Notes: generated from the sequence alone by a model not told the origin. Positions 1 to 6,511 are shown, numbered from the stretch's first letter. The stretch is 6,863 nt of DNA from Paracoccaceae bacterium (GCA_007134405.1 SLKW01000246.1:1-6863); one strand, 5' to 3'. Made by a program: numbers and translations.

Positions 1-811
1 CCTGCTGGCGGACCTTGGGCGGGAAGGCGGTGGCGAAGATCTCGTTGCCGCACCAGCCGCCGCGATAGGGGGTGAGTTCCTTGAAGCCGACAAGCTCGGT
101 CATCAGGGGGCCGACGATCGTACCCTCCTTGGTCGCGCAGGCCTCGATCGCCGAGCCGCGGCAATCGATGCGCTTCATGATCTTGATCTCGCCCTCGCCG
201 ACGATCTCGTGCTCGTGGCGGCGGAAATCGGCCTCGGACTTTATGAAGAAGGTGGTGTGGCCGGAATCGCCAAAGGCCGATTGCAGCACAAGGTCATGGC
301 CGATGCCGGCCTTCTCGCAGGTGTTGCGCAGGTCCTCGTAGCTTTTGACCTCGGCCAGCACGTTCGGGACCGAGGGGACGCCGGCCTTGTTGCCGATGCG
401 CACCGTCTCGATCTTGTTGTCCATGCGGGTGCGCAGGTCGGCCTTCGGAAACCAGACCTCGGCGCCGAGTTCCTTCGACAGCCGCTCGGTCTCCTCGTCG
501 AACATCAGGAAGACGAACTTGGGCTTGCCGCCGCGGCGCTTGATGAAGTCGATGACCTCCTTGTGCTGCAGCAGGTAGTTGTTGATGTCCTCGATCGACT
601 GGAACTCGGCATGCGGCTGCTCGGAGGGGCAGAAGACGTTCGGATGCCTGCCGTCATAGCAGTCGATGTAGCAGATGTACTTGAAGTTCTTGACCCATTC
701 GTCGAGGCCCAGAAGGTTGAAGTTGGTCGCCGAGATGAAATAGACGGGATCCTCGTTGCGGTGGAAGTACCGCCGGATCTCGGAGATGTTGCGCAATTCC
801 TTCTTGGGCAT
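1..811 (-). CDS. ATP-grasp ligase, often labelled 'biotin carboxylase' (C-terminus cut by window edge)
   Basis: The first 270 residues are visible; the 3' part lies beyond the left edge. The start ATG (811-809) has a GGAGG five bases upstream. The protein begins MPKKELRNISEIRRYF. Residues 1-125 look like a pre-ATP-grasp alpha/beta domain (YFISATN at 24-30, FVFLMFDEETE at 99-109). Residues 131-133 (DNK) carry the lysine typical of the ATP-grasp entry. Residues 174-190 (LVLQ at 174-177, then GDSGHTT at 181-187) match the flexible glycine-rich loop that closes over ATP, and IMKRIDCRGS (211-220) follows as a nucleotide-contact strand. The fold class is clear; the substrate is not. ATP-grasp enzymes activate a carboxylate as an acyl phosphate and join it to an amine, thiol or similar nucleophile. 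No biotin-attachment partner is visible, so biotin carboxylase activity is unsupported. It follows the decarboxylase by 23 bases with no terminator, so the two are very likely co-transcribed. Confidence 0.8.
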   Translation of the reverse strand, partial: MPKKELRNISEIRRYFHRNEDPVYFISATNFNLLGLDEWVKNFKYICYIDCYDGRHPNVFCPSEQPHAEFQSIEDINNYLLQHKEVIDFIKRRGGKPKFVFLMFDEETERLSKELGAEVWFPKADLRTRMDNKIETVRIGNKAGVPSVPNVLAEVKSYEDLRNTCEKAGIGHDLVLQSAFGDSGHTTFFIKSEADFRRHEHEIVGEGEIKIMKRIDCRGSAIEACATKEGTIVGPLMTELVGFKELTPYRGGWCGNEIFATAFPPKVRQQ

Positions 812-834
812 CAATGCCTCCCTTTTATCGTTGA

Positions 835-3573
835 TTATTCCGCCGCATCCGCCAGTCCGGGACGCGCCAGGTTCGCCAGCGCCTCGTCGGTGAAGACGCG
901 CAGCCCCAGATCGGGCCGGTAGCCGTGGATCTCGTTGACATCGAGCGCGCGCATGAAGGCCAAGATCTCGGGGCTGATCACCTGCCCGGGCACCAGGATC
1001 GGAAAGCCGGGCGGATAGGGGATGATGAAGCTTGCCGACACGATCTCGCGGCCGGCATCCATCGCCTGGCGCAGGCTGCCATCGAGGTCGAGATAGTCGC
1101 AGTTCTCCTCGTCATAGGCGAGGAAGAAGGCGGCGCGGATATCACCCTCCGAGGTGGCCTGATCGGTGCGGAAGGCGTCGTGGAAGCGGCTGAAATCGGG
1201 CAGGGGCGGCAGATCGTCCACCAGGCTCGTCACCCGTTTCTCAAAGGCGCGGCGCTCCATTTTCGAGGCGTCGTCCAAGAGGTCGTCCAGGCTGCGCGCG
1301 ATCTCGACCAGCACCTCGATCAGATAGGCAACCGAGGACCGCGTGGTCCCGATGTTGGTCATGAACAGGACCGTGTTGCGCGAGGTCTTGTTGATCTGGA
1401 TGCCGTACTTGTCCATCAGGATCTGGGTCTTGAACGTGTCGCCGTCCCAGCCGGTGCCGCCAACGGCGAGCGTCACGCGCGTGGCGTCGAGCACGAATTC
1501 GTCCTTTTCCCAGCATTCCCAGATGTCGGTCCAGCCCTGGTCGGCGCGGTAATAGCTTTCGACCCCGCTTTCGCGGAACTCGGCGGGGATCATGTCGCCG
1601 GCGGTCAGGACCTTGAAATACTTCTGCAGGAGCGGGTGGGTTGAAATCGCGCGGCGCATCGCCATCGCCGCCTCGACCTGGCGCTGGACGAATTCGAACC
1701 CCTCCAGTTCAACCTGCCGCCGGCCGACATCGAGCGAGGCGATGATCTGGTAGTTGGGCGAGGTCGAGGTGTGGGTCATGTAGGCTTCGTGGAAGCTCTG
1801 CTCGACCTGGCCCTTGAAGTCCTGGTCGTTGACATGGATCATCGATCCCTGCCGCAGCGCGGTCAGCGTCTTGTGCGTCGATTGGGTGGCGTAGACCCGC
1901 ACGCGGGCATGGGGCGGAGCGACGAGCCGGGTCTTGAGGATCGTCGCGTCGTCCGCGTCCTTCAGCTTTTCCTGCTGCTTTTCCCAGGCCTTCGTCTGTT
2001 CGGGGCTGCGCAGCCGCTCGCGCAGGTTGTTGGCCGCGTTCATCGCCGTGCGCTGCCGGTAGGTCGGCCCGAAGCGGGCAAAGGCGAACCAGGCCTCGTC
2101 CCACAGGAAGATCAGGTCGGGCTTGATGGCCAGGCATTCCTCCATCACGCGCTCGACATTGTAGACCAGCCCGTCGAACGTGCAGTTGGTCAGAAGAAGC
2201 ATCCGCACCCGGTCGAGCTTGCCCGCCGCCTTCAGCGCCAGAAGCTGGTGCTTGATCTCGCGCAGCGGCACCGCGCCATACATCGAGTATTCGTTGAGCG
2301 GATAGCTGTCGAGGTAGACGACCTGCGCCCCGGCCAGGACCATCCCGTAGTGGTGTGACTTGTGGCAGTCGCGGTCTACCAGGACGATGTCGCCGGGCTG
2401 CACCAGCGCCTGCACCACGATCTTGTTGCAGGTCGATGTGCCGTTCGTGGCGAAGAAGGTCTGCTTCGAACCGAATGCCCGCGCGGCGAGTTCCTGCGCT
2501 TCCTTGATGGGTCCGTGCGGCTCGAGCAGGCTGTCGAGCCCGCCGGAGGTCGCCGAGGTTTCGGCCAGGAAAATGTTAGGGCCATAGAAGGCGCCCATGT
2601 CCTGGATCCAGTGGCTGCGCGTGATCGACTTGCCGCGGCTGATGGGCATGGCATGGAAGACGCCGGTAGGCTGCTTCGAATAGTGCACCAGCGCGGTGAA
2701 GAAGGGCGTCTTGTAGCGTGCCTGAACGCCCCGCAGGATGTTCAGGTGCAGTTCCATGAAGTCTTCCTGATTGTAGAAGACCCGCCGGCAGATCCCCAGA
2801 TCCAGCCCGGCGATATCCTCGACCGAGCGGTCGGTGACCAGATAGGCATCAAGTTCGGGCCGGACGCGGGCGATGAGGCGGCAGGTCTCGGGGCCGTAAT
2901 CCTCGGGCGACAGGGCCTCGATCCCCTCCGGCCCGCCGGCGCGGTTGAGGTAGCGTTTCAGGATCGCCAGCTCGGTCCGCGATTTCAGCCGTAACCCGGG
3001 GCGCACCACGATCGCCTGGATATTGTGGTTGAAGAGAACCGCGATCAGCGCGTCCTCGACCGAGGGCACGACGACGGGTTCGTAGACGAACGCGTCCTCG
3101 TGGCGGCGCATCCGGGCGACGTTCGTCTTCAGCCAGCGTTCCTGCTGCTCGTTCACGTCATCGACGATCAGCACTTCGAAATAGGGTTTCGAGAGCGCGC
3201 GCGCCTCGGGCGAGAGCATCGCCTCGTCCTCGTGATCATCGCTGTCGGCCATGTCGCGCTCGAGCGGGATGCTCCGGCGCCGGTAGGCGCCCGAGGTCAG
3301 CGCGCGGGTCACGCGGTGAATGCCGAAGGCCACGGCGTCCAGATTGCCATGCTCGAATTGCCGGCGCAGCATGTCGAAGGCGGCCATGCCGGGAAAGGCC
3401 CAATAGGGTTCGATCACGGTCAGCGCATCGAAGAGCTGCACGATCTTCTTGCGCAACCCCACCGAGCCGCGCCCGTCGGGGTTGCGTGCCAGCGTCGCCA
3501 CCGCCTCGCGCAGTGACGACCAGCGATCAGACCGTAACTGAACCGCAGAATAGTATTCGTTCACCGACTGCAT
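835..3573 (-). CDS. PLP-dependent Orn/Lys/Arg decarboxylase, enlarged form
   Basis: A 912-residue fold-type I basic amino acid decarboxylase that should release CO2 from lysine, ornithine or arginine to give cadaverine, putrescine or agmatine. The substrate cannot be told from the sequence. Residues 1-128 are an extra N-terminal region ending in an acidic linker (106-118). Residues 129-191 (YFEVLIVDD, then IQAIVVR) resemble the response-regulator-like wing domain. The PLP domain has TNGTST (376-381, phosphate binding), DCHKSHH (402-408; H404 should stack on PLP), WDEAW (491-495; D492 should contact the pyridine nitrogen) and TQSTHKTL (563-570; K568 should form the Schiff base). The C-terminal domain has PYPPGFPILVPG (852-863). 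E. coli CadA has about 715 residues, so this is about 200 longer, from the N-terminal part and an insert around 512-556. The start ATG has GGAGG five bases upstream inside a G-run. It lies 57 bases after the nitrilase-family gene. Confidence 0.93.
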   Translation of the reverse strand: MQSVNEYYSAVQLRSDRWSSLREAVATLARNPDGRGSVGLRKKIVQLFDALTVIEPYWAFPGMAAFDMLRRQFEHGNLDAVAFGIHRVTRALTSGAYRRRSIPLERDMADSDDHEDEAMLSPEARALSKPYFEVLIVDDVNEQQERWLKTNVARMRRHEDAFVYEPVVVPSVEDALIAVLFNHNIQAIVVRPGLRLKSRTELAILKRYLNRAGGPEGIEALSPEDYGPETCRLIARVRPELDAYLVTDRSVEDIAGLDLGICRRVFYNQEDFMELHLNILRGVQARYKTPFFTALVHYSKQPTGVFHAMPISRGKSITRSHWIQDMGAFYGPNIFLAETSATSGGLDSLLEPHGPIKEAQELAARAFGSKQTFFATNGTSTCNKIVVQALVQPGDIVLVDRDCHKSHHYGMVLAGAQVVYLDSYPLNEYSMYGAVPLREIKHQLLALKAAGKLDRVRMLLLTNCTFDGLVYNVERVMEECLAIKPDLIFLWDEAWFAFARFGPTYRQRTAMNAANNLRERLRSPEQTKAWEKQQEKLKDADDATILKTRLVAPPHARVRVYATQSTHKTLTALRQGSMIHVNDQDFKGQVEQSFHEAYMTHTSTSPNYQIIASLDVGRRQVELEGFEFVQRQVEAAMAMRRAISTHPLLQKYFKVLTAGDMIPAEFRESGVESYYRADQGWTDIWECWEKDEFVLDATRVTLAVGGTGWDGDTFKTQILMDKYGIQINKTSRNTVLFMTNIGTTRSSVAYLIEVLVEIARSLDDLLDDASKMERRAFEKRVTSLVDDLPPLPDFSRFHDAFRTDQATSEGDIRAAFFLAYDEENCDYLDLDGSLRQAMDAGREIVSASFIIPYPPGFPILVPGQVISPEILAFMRALDVNEIHGYRPDLGLRVFTDEALANLARPGLADAAE

Positions 3574-3576
3574 AGC

Positions 3577-3587
3577 TCCCTCCCCCC
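3577..3587 (-). promoter_or_regulatory. Strong ribosome binding site of the decarboxylase
   Basis: The minus strand reads GGGGGGAGGGA and ends three bases before the ATG at 3573-3571. The GGAGG core is five bases from the ATG. This purine run is the strongest such site in the window and fixes the decarboxylase start. It suggests the middle gene of the operon is translated efficiently. Confidence 0.7.
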
Positions 3588-3630
3588 GTCGCGCCGAAGC
3601 TCGGTCGAGGTCAGGTCGCGCGCAGCGCGG

Positions 3631-4602
3631 TTAGTGACTTTCGCCGTTCGGCAGCACCGCACCCTGGGTCGGAATGTGCAGGTTATGCCCGTGCCGGGTC
3701 TGTCTGGCAGTCGTTCCGGTGTAATCGACATGCAGTCCAGCGCGTGATCCCTGCTTTGGTATTTCCAGCGGTCCCAAGGTGGTCAGATACTCATCCCAGC
3801 CACTATTTCGGTCGTACACCGAAAAATCAACACTTCTGTCCCGGAAGCTCTTGAGCACCTGGCCCAGCCCCTTCATGCCGGTCTCGCGCTGGCGCCGGAC
3901 CATGTCGAGGTCGAGCTCGAGCGGGAAGAGGTCTTCCTGGCCGGTTGACTGGTGCAGCACATGGGCCGACGGGTCGACCACGCAAGACCGTCCGACGCCG
4001 CCGGCGCCGAGCCCGTTCACCGAGAAGATGTAGCACTGGAACTGTGCTGCGGTTGCGCGCGTGATGGCGAGTTCCGCATCGCGGTCGGTGGTGCCGGTGA
4101 GCACCGGGTGCAGCAGCACCTCGACCCCGGCGCTGGTCAGCTGACGCGTGGTCTCGGGAAACCAGATGTCGTAGCAGATCGACAGCCCGAAGCGGCCCAC
4201 TTCGGGCACGTCGAAGATGCAGAACTCGGTGCCACCCTCGATCTCGGTCTCGTAGGGACGGAAGGGAAACATCTTGCGGTAGCTGGTGACGAGCCGCCCC
4301 TCGGGGTCGATGACGGCCGAGGTGTTGTAGATCTTCCCGTCCGGCCCCTTCTCGAACATCGAGCCGGGGATGAGCCAGACCTTGTAGTGCCGCGCAGCCG
4401 TGCAGAACCGCTCAAGCGTTTCGTTCAGAAACGGCTGGGCGTAGCGGGGGAGGGGCCCGAAGGGGGCAAGCTCGCTGAACAGAACCATCTGCGTCCAGGG
4501 AAAGCGCGCCATCAGGATGTCGAGCCGCTGCAGCATCCCCTCGACATTCGAATGCAATGCGCTCACGTGCATCTGCACACCGGCGATGGCGAAGGGGGTC
4601 AT
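3631..4602 (-). CDS. Carbon-nitrogen hydrolase (nitrilase superfamily amidase)
   Basis: A 323-residue nitrilase-superfamily enzyme that hydrolyses an amide, carbamoyl or related C-N bond through a cysteine. The Glu-Lys-Cys triad is visible: E44 in FSELAPFG, K110 in SYRKMFPF, C143 in SICYDIWFPE. The short loop after the lysine (FPFRPYETEIEGG) is more like aliphatic amidases and formamidases than N-carbamoylputrescine amidase, which has a longer loop; that comparison is from memory. The reading frame is open up to 4791, but the ATG at 4602-4600 has AGGAG eight bases upstream and begins the conserved beta strand (FAIAGVQMH), so the 63 earlier residues are rejected. Residues beyond about 270 form a tail with several histidines. 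From residue 256 to the stop the codons change character sharply (see findings). As first gene of the minus-strand operon, it may act on a product or protected form made by the decarboxylase and ATP-grasp enzymes. An AguB-like role in putrescine formation is possible but not shown. Confidence 0.88.
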   Translation of the reverse strand: MTPFAIAGVQMHVSALHSNVEGMLQRLDILMARFPWTQMVLFSELAPFGPLPRYAQPFLNETLERFCTAARHYKVWLIPGSMFEKGPDGKIYNTSAVIDPEGRLVTSYRKMFPFRPYETEIEGGTEFCIFDVPEVGRFGLSICYDIWFPETTRQLTSAGVEVLLHPVLTGTTDRDAELAITRATAAQFQCYIFSVNGLGAGGVGRSCVVDPSAHVLHQSTGQEDLFPLELDLDMVRRQRETGMKGLGQVLKSFRDRSVDFSVYDRNSGWDEYLTTLGPLEIPKQGSRAGLHVDYTGTTARQTRHGHNLHIPTQGAVLPNGESH

Positions 4603-4610
4603 GGCGGGGT

Positions 4611-4615
4611 CTCCT
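4611..4615 (-). promoter_or_regulatory. Ribosome binding site deciding the nitrilase-family start
   Basis: The minus strand reads AGGAG eight bases before the ATG at 4602-4600. No comparable site supports the in-frame ATG at 4791, whose extra N-terminus has no resemblance to the family. Confidence 0.65.
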
Positions 4616-4662
4616 GGAGCTTCGGGCAAGGGGTGCGCGGCACCGCCCGGACGGCGAAGGTC

Positions 4663-4692
4663 GTCATATGCGCAATCCGCCGGCAGAGACAA
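4663..4692 (-). promoter_or_regulatory. Candidate promoter of the minus-strand operon
   Basis: On the minus strand, TTGTCT (4692-4687) and TATGAC (4668-4663) are separated by 18 bases. Each hexamer matches the sigma-70 consensus at four of six positions. Transcription would begin near 4656, leaving a leader of about 55 bases before the nitrilase-family ATG. It is a weak match and was found by eye. A second possible -10, TATAGC at 4737-4732, has no good -35 partner. Confidence 0.35.
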
Positions 4693-4774
4693 GGGCCGGG
4701 TCGCGCGCCGCCGCGTCACCGTCACATGCGCGCTATAGTGGGGAACCGAACCAGCGGAAGCGATGCCGCTTTTT

Positions 4775-4790
4775 TGGGCGCGGGCGCCCA
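4775..4790. repeat. 7+2+7 inverted repeat, candidate operator
   Basis: TGGGCGC and GCGCCCA are perfect reverse complements separated by GG. The repeat ends exactly where the -35 box of the aldolase-family promoter begins (4791). A dyad at that position could bind a regulator of the plus-strand gene, the divergent operon, or both. No regulator gene lies beside it. GC-rich dyads also arise by chance in DNA this rich in GC. It has no T-run after it on the plus strand, so it is not a typical terminator. Confidence 0.4.
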
Positions 4791-4819
4791 TTGCGCGCCC
4801 CGGCGGCGGCGCTTACCCT
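4791..4819 (+). promoter_or_regulatory. Promoter of the aldolase-family gene
   Basis: TTGCGC (4791-4796) and TACCCT (4814-4819) are 17 bases apart. TTG for the -35 and TA...T for the -10 at exactly 17 bases is the common alphaproteobacterial housekeeping pattern. Transcription would begin near 4826, about 20 bases before the ATG at 4846, which leaves room for the GGAGA at 4836-4840. Confidence 0.55.
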
Positions 4820-4845
4820 GTCGCGGTCCCGTCCCGGAGAGTGAA

Positions 4846-5598
4846 ATGCCCCAGACCGCCACGCTTTCGCCCGTCATGCATCACGCGCAGCGCGCCGATC
4901 TTGCCGCCGCCTTTCGTTGGTCGGCGCGGCAGAACCTGCACGAGTCGGTGGCCAACCACTTTTCGCTTGCCTTGAACGAGGCGGGCACGCGCTTTCTGAT
5001 CAACCCCCGGCGGCATTTCGCGCGGATCCGCGCCTCGGACCTGCTGGAGATCGATGCCGATGACCCCGCGACGATGGAGCGTCCCGACGCACCCGATCCG
5101 ACCGCCTGGGGCCTGCACGGCGCGATCCACCGGCGCGCGCCGCATGCCCGCTGCGTGATGCATCTGCATCCGCCTTTCGCAACCGTTCTGGCCAGCCTCG
5201 CCGACTCGCGCCTGCCGGCGATCGACCAGAACAGCGCCATGTTTCACAACCGGCATATCGTTGATGACGGCTATGGCGGCATGGCCTTCGAGGCGGAGGG
5301 CGAGCGCTGCGCCGCACTGCTGTCCGACCCGCAGATCATCGCGATGGTGATGGGCAATCACGGCCTGCTGGTCATCGGGCGCAGCGTGGCCGAGGCGTTC
5401 AATCGCCTCTACTATTTCGAACGCGCCGCCGAGACGGTCATCCGCGCCCTGCAGACCGGCCGCCCCCTGCGGATGCTGCCCGACGAGGTCGCCGAAAAGA
5501 CCGCCCGCGAATGGGAGTCGGATGCGGCCTTCGCCGAGGATCACCTGCGCGAGATCAAGGCGGTGCTGCAGGCCGAGGGCAGCGATTTCGACGCGTGA
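4846..5598 (+). CDS. Class II aldolase/adducin family protein
   Basis: A 250-residue protein of the class II aldolase/adducin fold, close to the usual family length of 210-260. The three zinc-binding histidines are in place: H106 and H108 in MHLHPPFAT, and H172 in GNHGLLVIG. SVAEAFNRLYYFERAAE (180-196) is the typical helix after the third histidine. Ungapped comparison from memory with E. coli FucA places A87 (in PTAW) where FucA has its catalytic Glu73. The local pattern (TAWGLH, then FLINP at 50-54) is closer to the adducin head branch. Retro-aldol activity on a sugar phosphate is therefore doubtful; it may be a decarboxylase, an epimerase-like enzyme or a non-catalytic protein. The start ATG has GGAGA five bases upstream; the frame is open far upstream, but that part is antisense to the nitrilase-family gene. 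It is transcribed divergently from the amine operon, which gives a weak hint of shared control. Confidence 0.88.
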   Translation: MPQTATLSPVMHHAQRADLAAAFRWSARQNLHESVANHFSLALNEAGTRFLINPRRHFARIRASDLLEIDADDPATMERPDAPDPTAWGLHGAIHRRAPHARCVMHLHPPFATVLASLADSRLPAIDQNSAMFHNRHIVDDGYGGMAFEAEGERCAALLSDPQIIAMVMGNHGLLVIGRSVAEAFNRLYYFERAAETVIRALQTGRPLRMLPDEVAEKTAREWESDAAFAEDHLREIKAVLQAEGSDFDA

Positions 5599-5614
5599 AA
5601 GCCTTAAGATCAGG

Positions 5615-5644
5615 TTGCCATTTTTTCGGTCTGGCACTTAAAAC
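5615..5644 (+). promoter_or_regulatory. Possible promoter for the rRNA methyltransferase gene
   Basis: TTGCCA (5615-5620, five of six matches) and TAAAAC (5639-5644, four of six) are 18 bases apart, inside the most AT-rich stretch of the 133-base gap (5599-5731). Transcription would begin near 5651, leaving a leader of about 80 bases. I see no clear terminator after the aldolase-family gene, so read-through is also possible. Confidence 0.35.
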
Positions 5645-5675
5645 AACGACTTGACGCCGCTGCGCAAAGTGCGCA

Positions 5676-5699
5676 CGGGCCTGCCGGCGGGCCTGCCGG
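5676..5699 (+). repeat. Tandem 12-base repeat (two perfect copies)
   Basis: The unit CGGGCCTGCCGG occurs twice with no gap (5676-5687, 5688-5699), in the leader of the methyltransferase gene and 32 bases before its ATG. Two GCCGGC palindromes (5683-5688 and 5695-5700) could pair across a six-base loop. If the upstream TTG at 5651 were used as start, the repeat would encode GLPAGLPA. Confidence 0.6.
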
Positions 5700-5719
5700 C
5701 GCAGCTTGCGGCGCTGCGA

Positions 5720-5724
5720 AAGGA
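5720..5724 (+). promoter_or_regulatory. Ribosome binding site deciding the methyltransferase start
   Basis: AAGGA lies seven bases before the ATG at 5732. It favours this start over the in-frame TTG at 5651, whose 27 extra residues lack family resemblance and include the tandem repeat. Confidence 0.6.
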
Positions 5725-5731
5725 TCTCGCG

Positions 5732-6511
5732 ATGAAAAAACCCGCCTGGGTGATCGACAAGGAGCGCGCGCGCCGGGCTGCGGCGGCGGAGACCGTCTGG
5801 CTCTTCGGCCTGCACGCGGTACGCGATGCGCTGATGAACCCGGCCCGCGAGCGCCTGCGGCTTGTGGTGACGAAAAACGCCGCCGACCGGCTGAGCGACG
5901 CGATCGCGGCCGCGGGGATGACGCCCGAGATTGCCGATCCCCGGCGTTTTCCAGCGCCGCTCGACCCAGGCTCGGTCCATCAGGGCGCGGCGCTCGAGGT
6001 GCGGCCGCTCGACTGGGGCGGGCTCGAGGAGGTGTGCGCCGCCGGCCCTGCGGCGCGCGTCGTCCTCCTCGACCGCGTCTCGGACCCGCACAATGTCGGC
6101 GCGATCCTGCGCTCGGCCGAGGTCTTTGGCGCCCGCGCGGTGATCGCGCCGGCGCGCCACTCCGCACCCGAAACCGGGGCGCTTGCAAAAACCGCCTCGG
6201 GCGCGCTGGAACGCCAGCCCTACCTGCGCGTCACGAACCTGTCGGATGCAATGACCCGTTTGCAAAAGATGGGTTACGTGCTGCTCGGTCTCGACGGTGC
6301 CGCCACGCTCGCGCTTGCCGAGGGTATCGCCGAGGCGGACGACCGGCCGGTGGGTCTGGTGCTGGGCGCCGAGGGGCCGGGGCTGCGCGAGAAGACGCGG
6401 GACACCTGCGACGCGCTCGTGCGCATTCCGGCGGCGGGCGGGTTCGGTTCGCTCAATGTCTCGAACGCCGCGGCCGTTGCCCTTTATGCCGCATCTGTGC
6501 CTTCGAGCTAG
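5732..6511 (+). CDS. rlmB: 23S rRNA guanosine 2'-O-methyltransferase (SpoU/TrmH family)
   Basis: A 259-residue SPOUT-class enzyme that transfers a methyl group from S-adenosylmethionine to a ribose 2'-hydroxyl. RlmB acts on G2251 of 23S rRNA (E. coli numbering). The N-terminal RNA-binding domain begins at VWLFGLHAVRDAL (22-34), matching the YGIHAV start of E. coli RlmB, and has the VHQG motif (82-85). The knotted SAM domain has all three family motifs: LDRVSDPHNVGAILRSAE (113-130, with N121 and catalytic R127), VLGAEGPGLR (210-219, with E214) and IPAAGGFGSLNVSNAAA (232-248). VHQG and the domain order favour RlmB over the tRNA Gm18 enzyme TrmH. The start is set by AAGGA upstream. It lies on the same strand as the following coaBC, which has its own promoter. 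Confidence 0.9.
   Translation: MKKPAWVIDKERARRAAAAETVWLFGLHAVRDALMNPARERLRLVVTKNAADRLSDAIAAAGMTPEIADPRRFPAPLDPGSVHQGAALEVRPLDWGGLEEVCAAGPAARVVLLDRVSDPHNVGAILRSAEVFGARAVIAPARHSAPETGALAKTASGALERQPYLRVTNLSDAMTRLQKMGYVLLGLDGAATLALAEGIAEADDRPVGLVLGAEGPGLREKTRDTCDALVRIPAAGGFGSLNVSNAAAVALYAASVPSS

Noticed and set aside
209..922. 237-codon plus-strand frame spanning the ATP-grasp gene and the gap before it
   Set aside because: The opposite strand encodes a coherent ATP-grasp protein with a good start site; this frame is its shadow.
925..3516. Several long plus-strand frames (925-1644, 1771-2358, 2362-2994, 3025-3516)
   Set aside because: All lie antisense to the decarboxylase and show no domain or plausible ribosome site; they follow from GC-rich codon structure.
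4603..4791. 63-residue N-terminal extension of the nitrilase-family protein
   Set aside because: It would cover the promoter region, has no family resemblance, and the inner ATG has a good ribosome binding site.
3952..4845. Plus-strand reading frame open upstream of the aldolase-family gene, giving a 548-residue product
   Set aside because: It is antisense to the nitrilase-family gene with its intact catalytic triad. The extra sequence resembles no family, and GGAGA with a promoter supports the ATG at 4846.
4813..5637. 274-codon minus-strand frame across the aldolase-family gene
   Set aside because: It is a shadow frame in high-GC DNA, fully antisense to a gene with clear metal-site motifs.
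5599..5731. tRNA gene or intrinsic terminator between the aldolase-family gene and rlmB
   Set aside because: I find no cloverleaf or GGTTCRA-type T-loop. The T-run at 5621-5626 has no preceding stem.
5555..6265. 236-codon minus-strand frame across rlmB
   Set aside because: It is antisense to all of the N-terminal half of a clear SPOUT methyltransferase; its translation is Arg- and Ala-rich shadow sequence.
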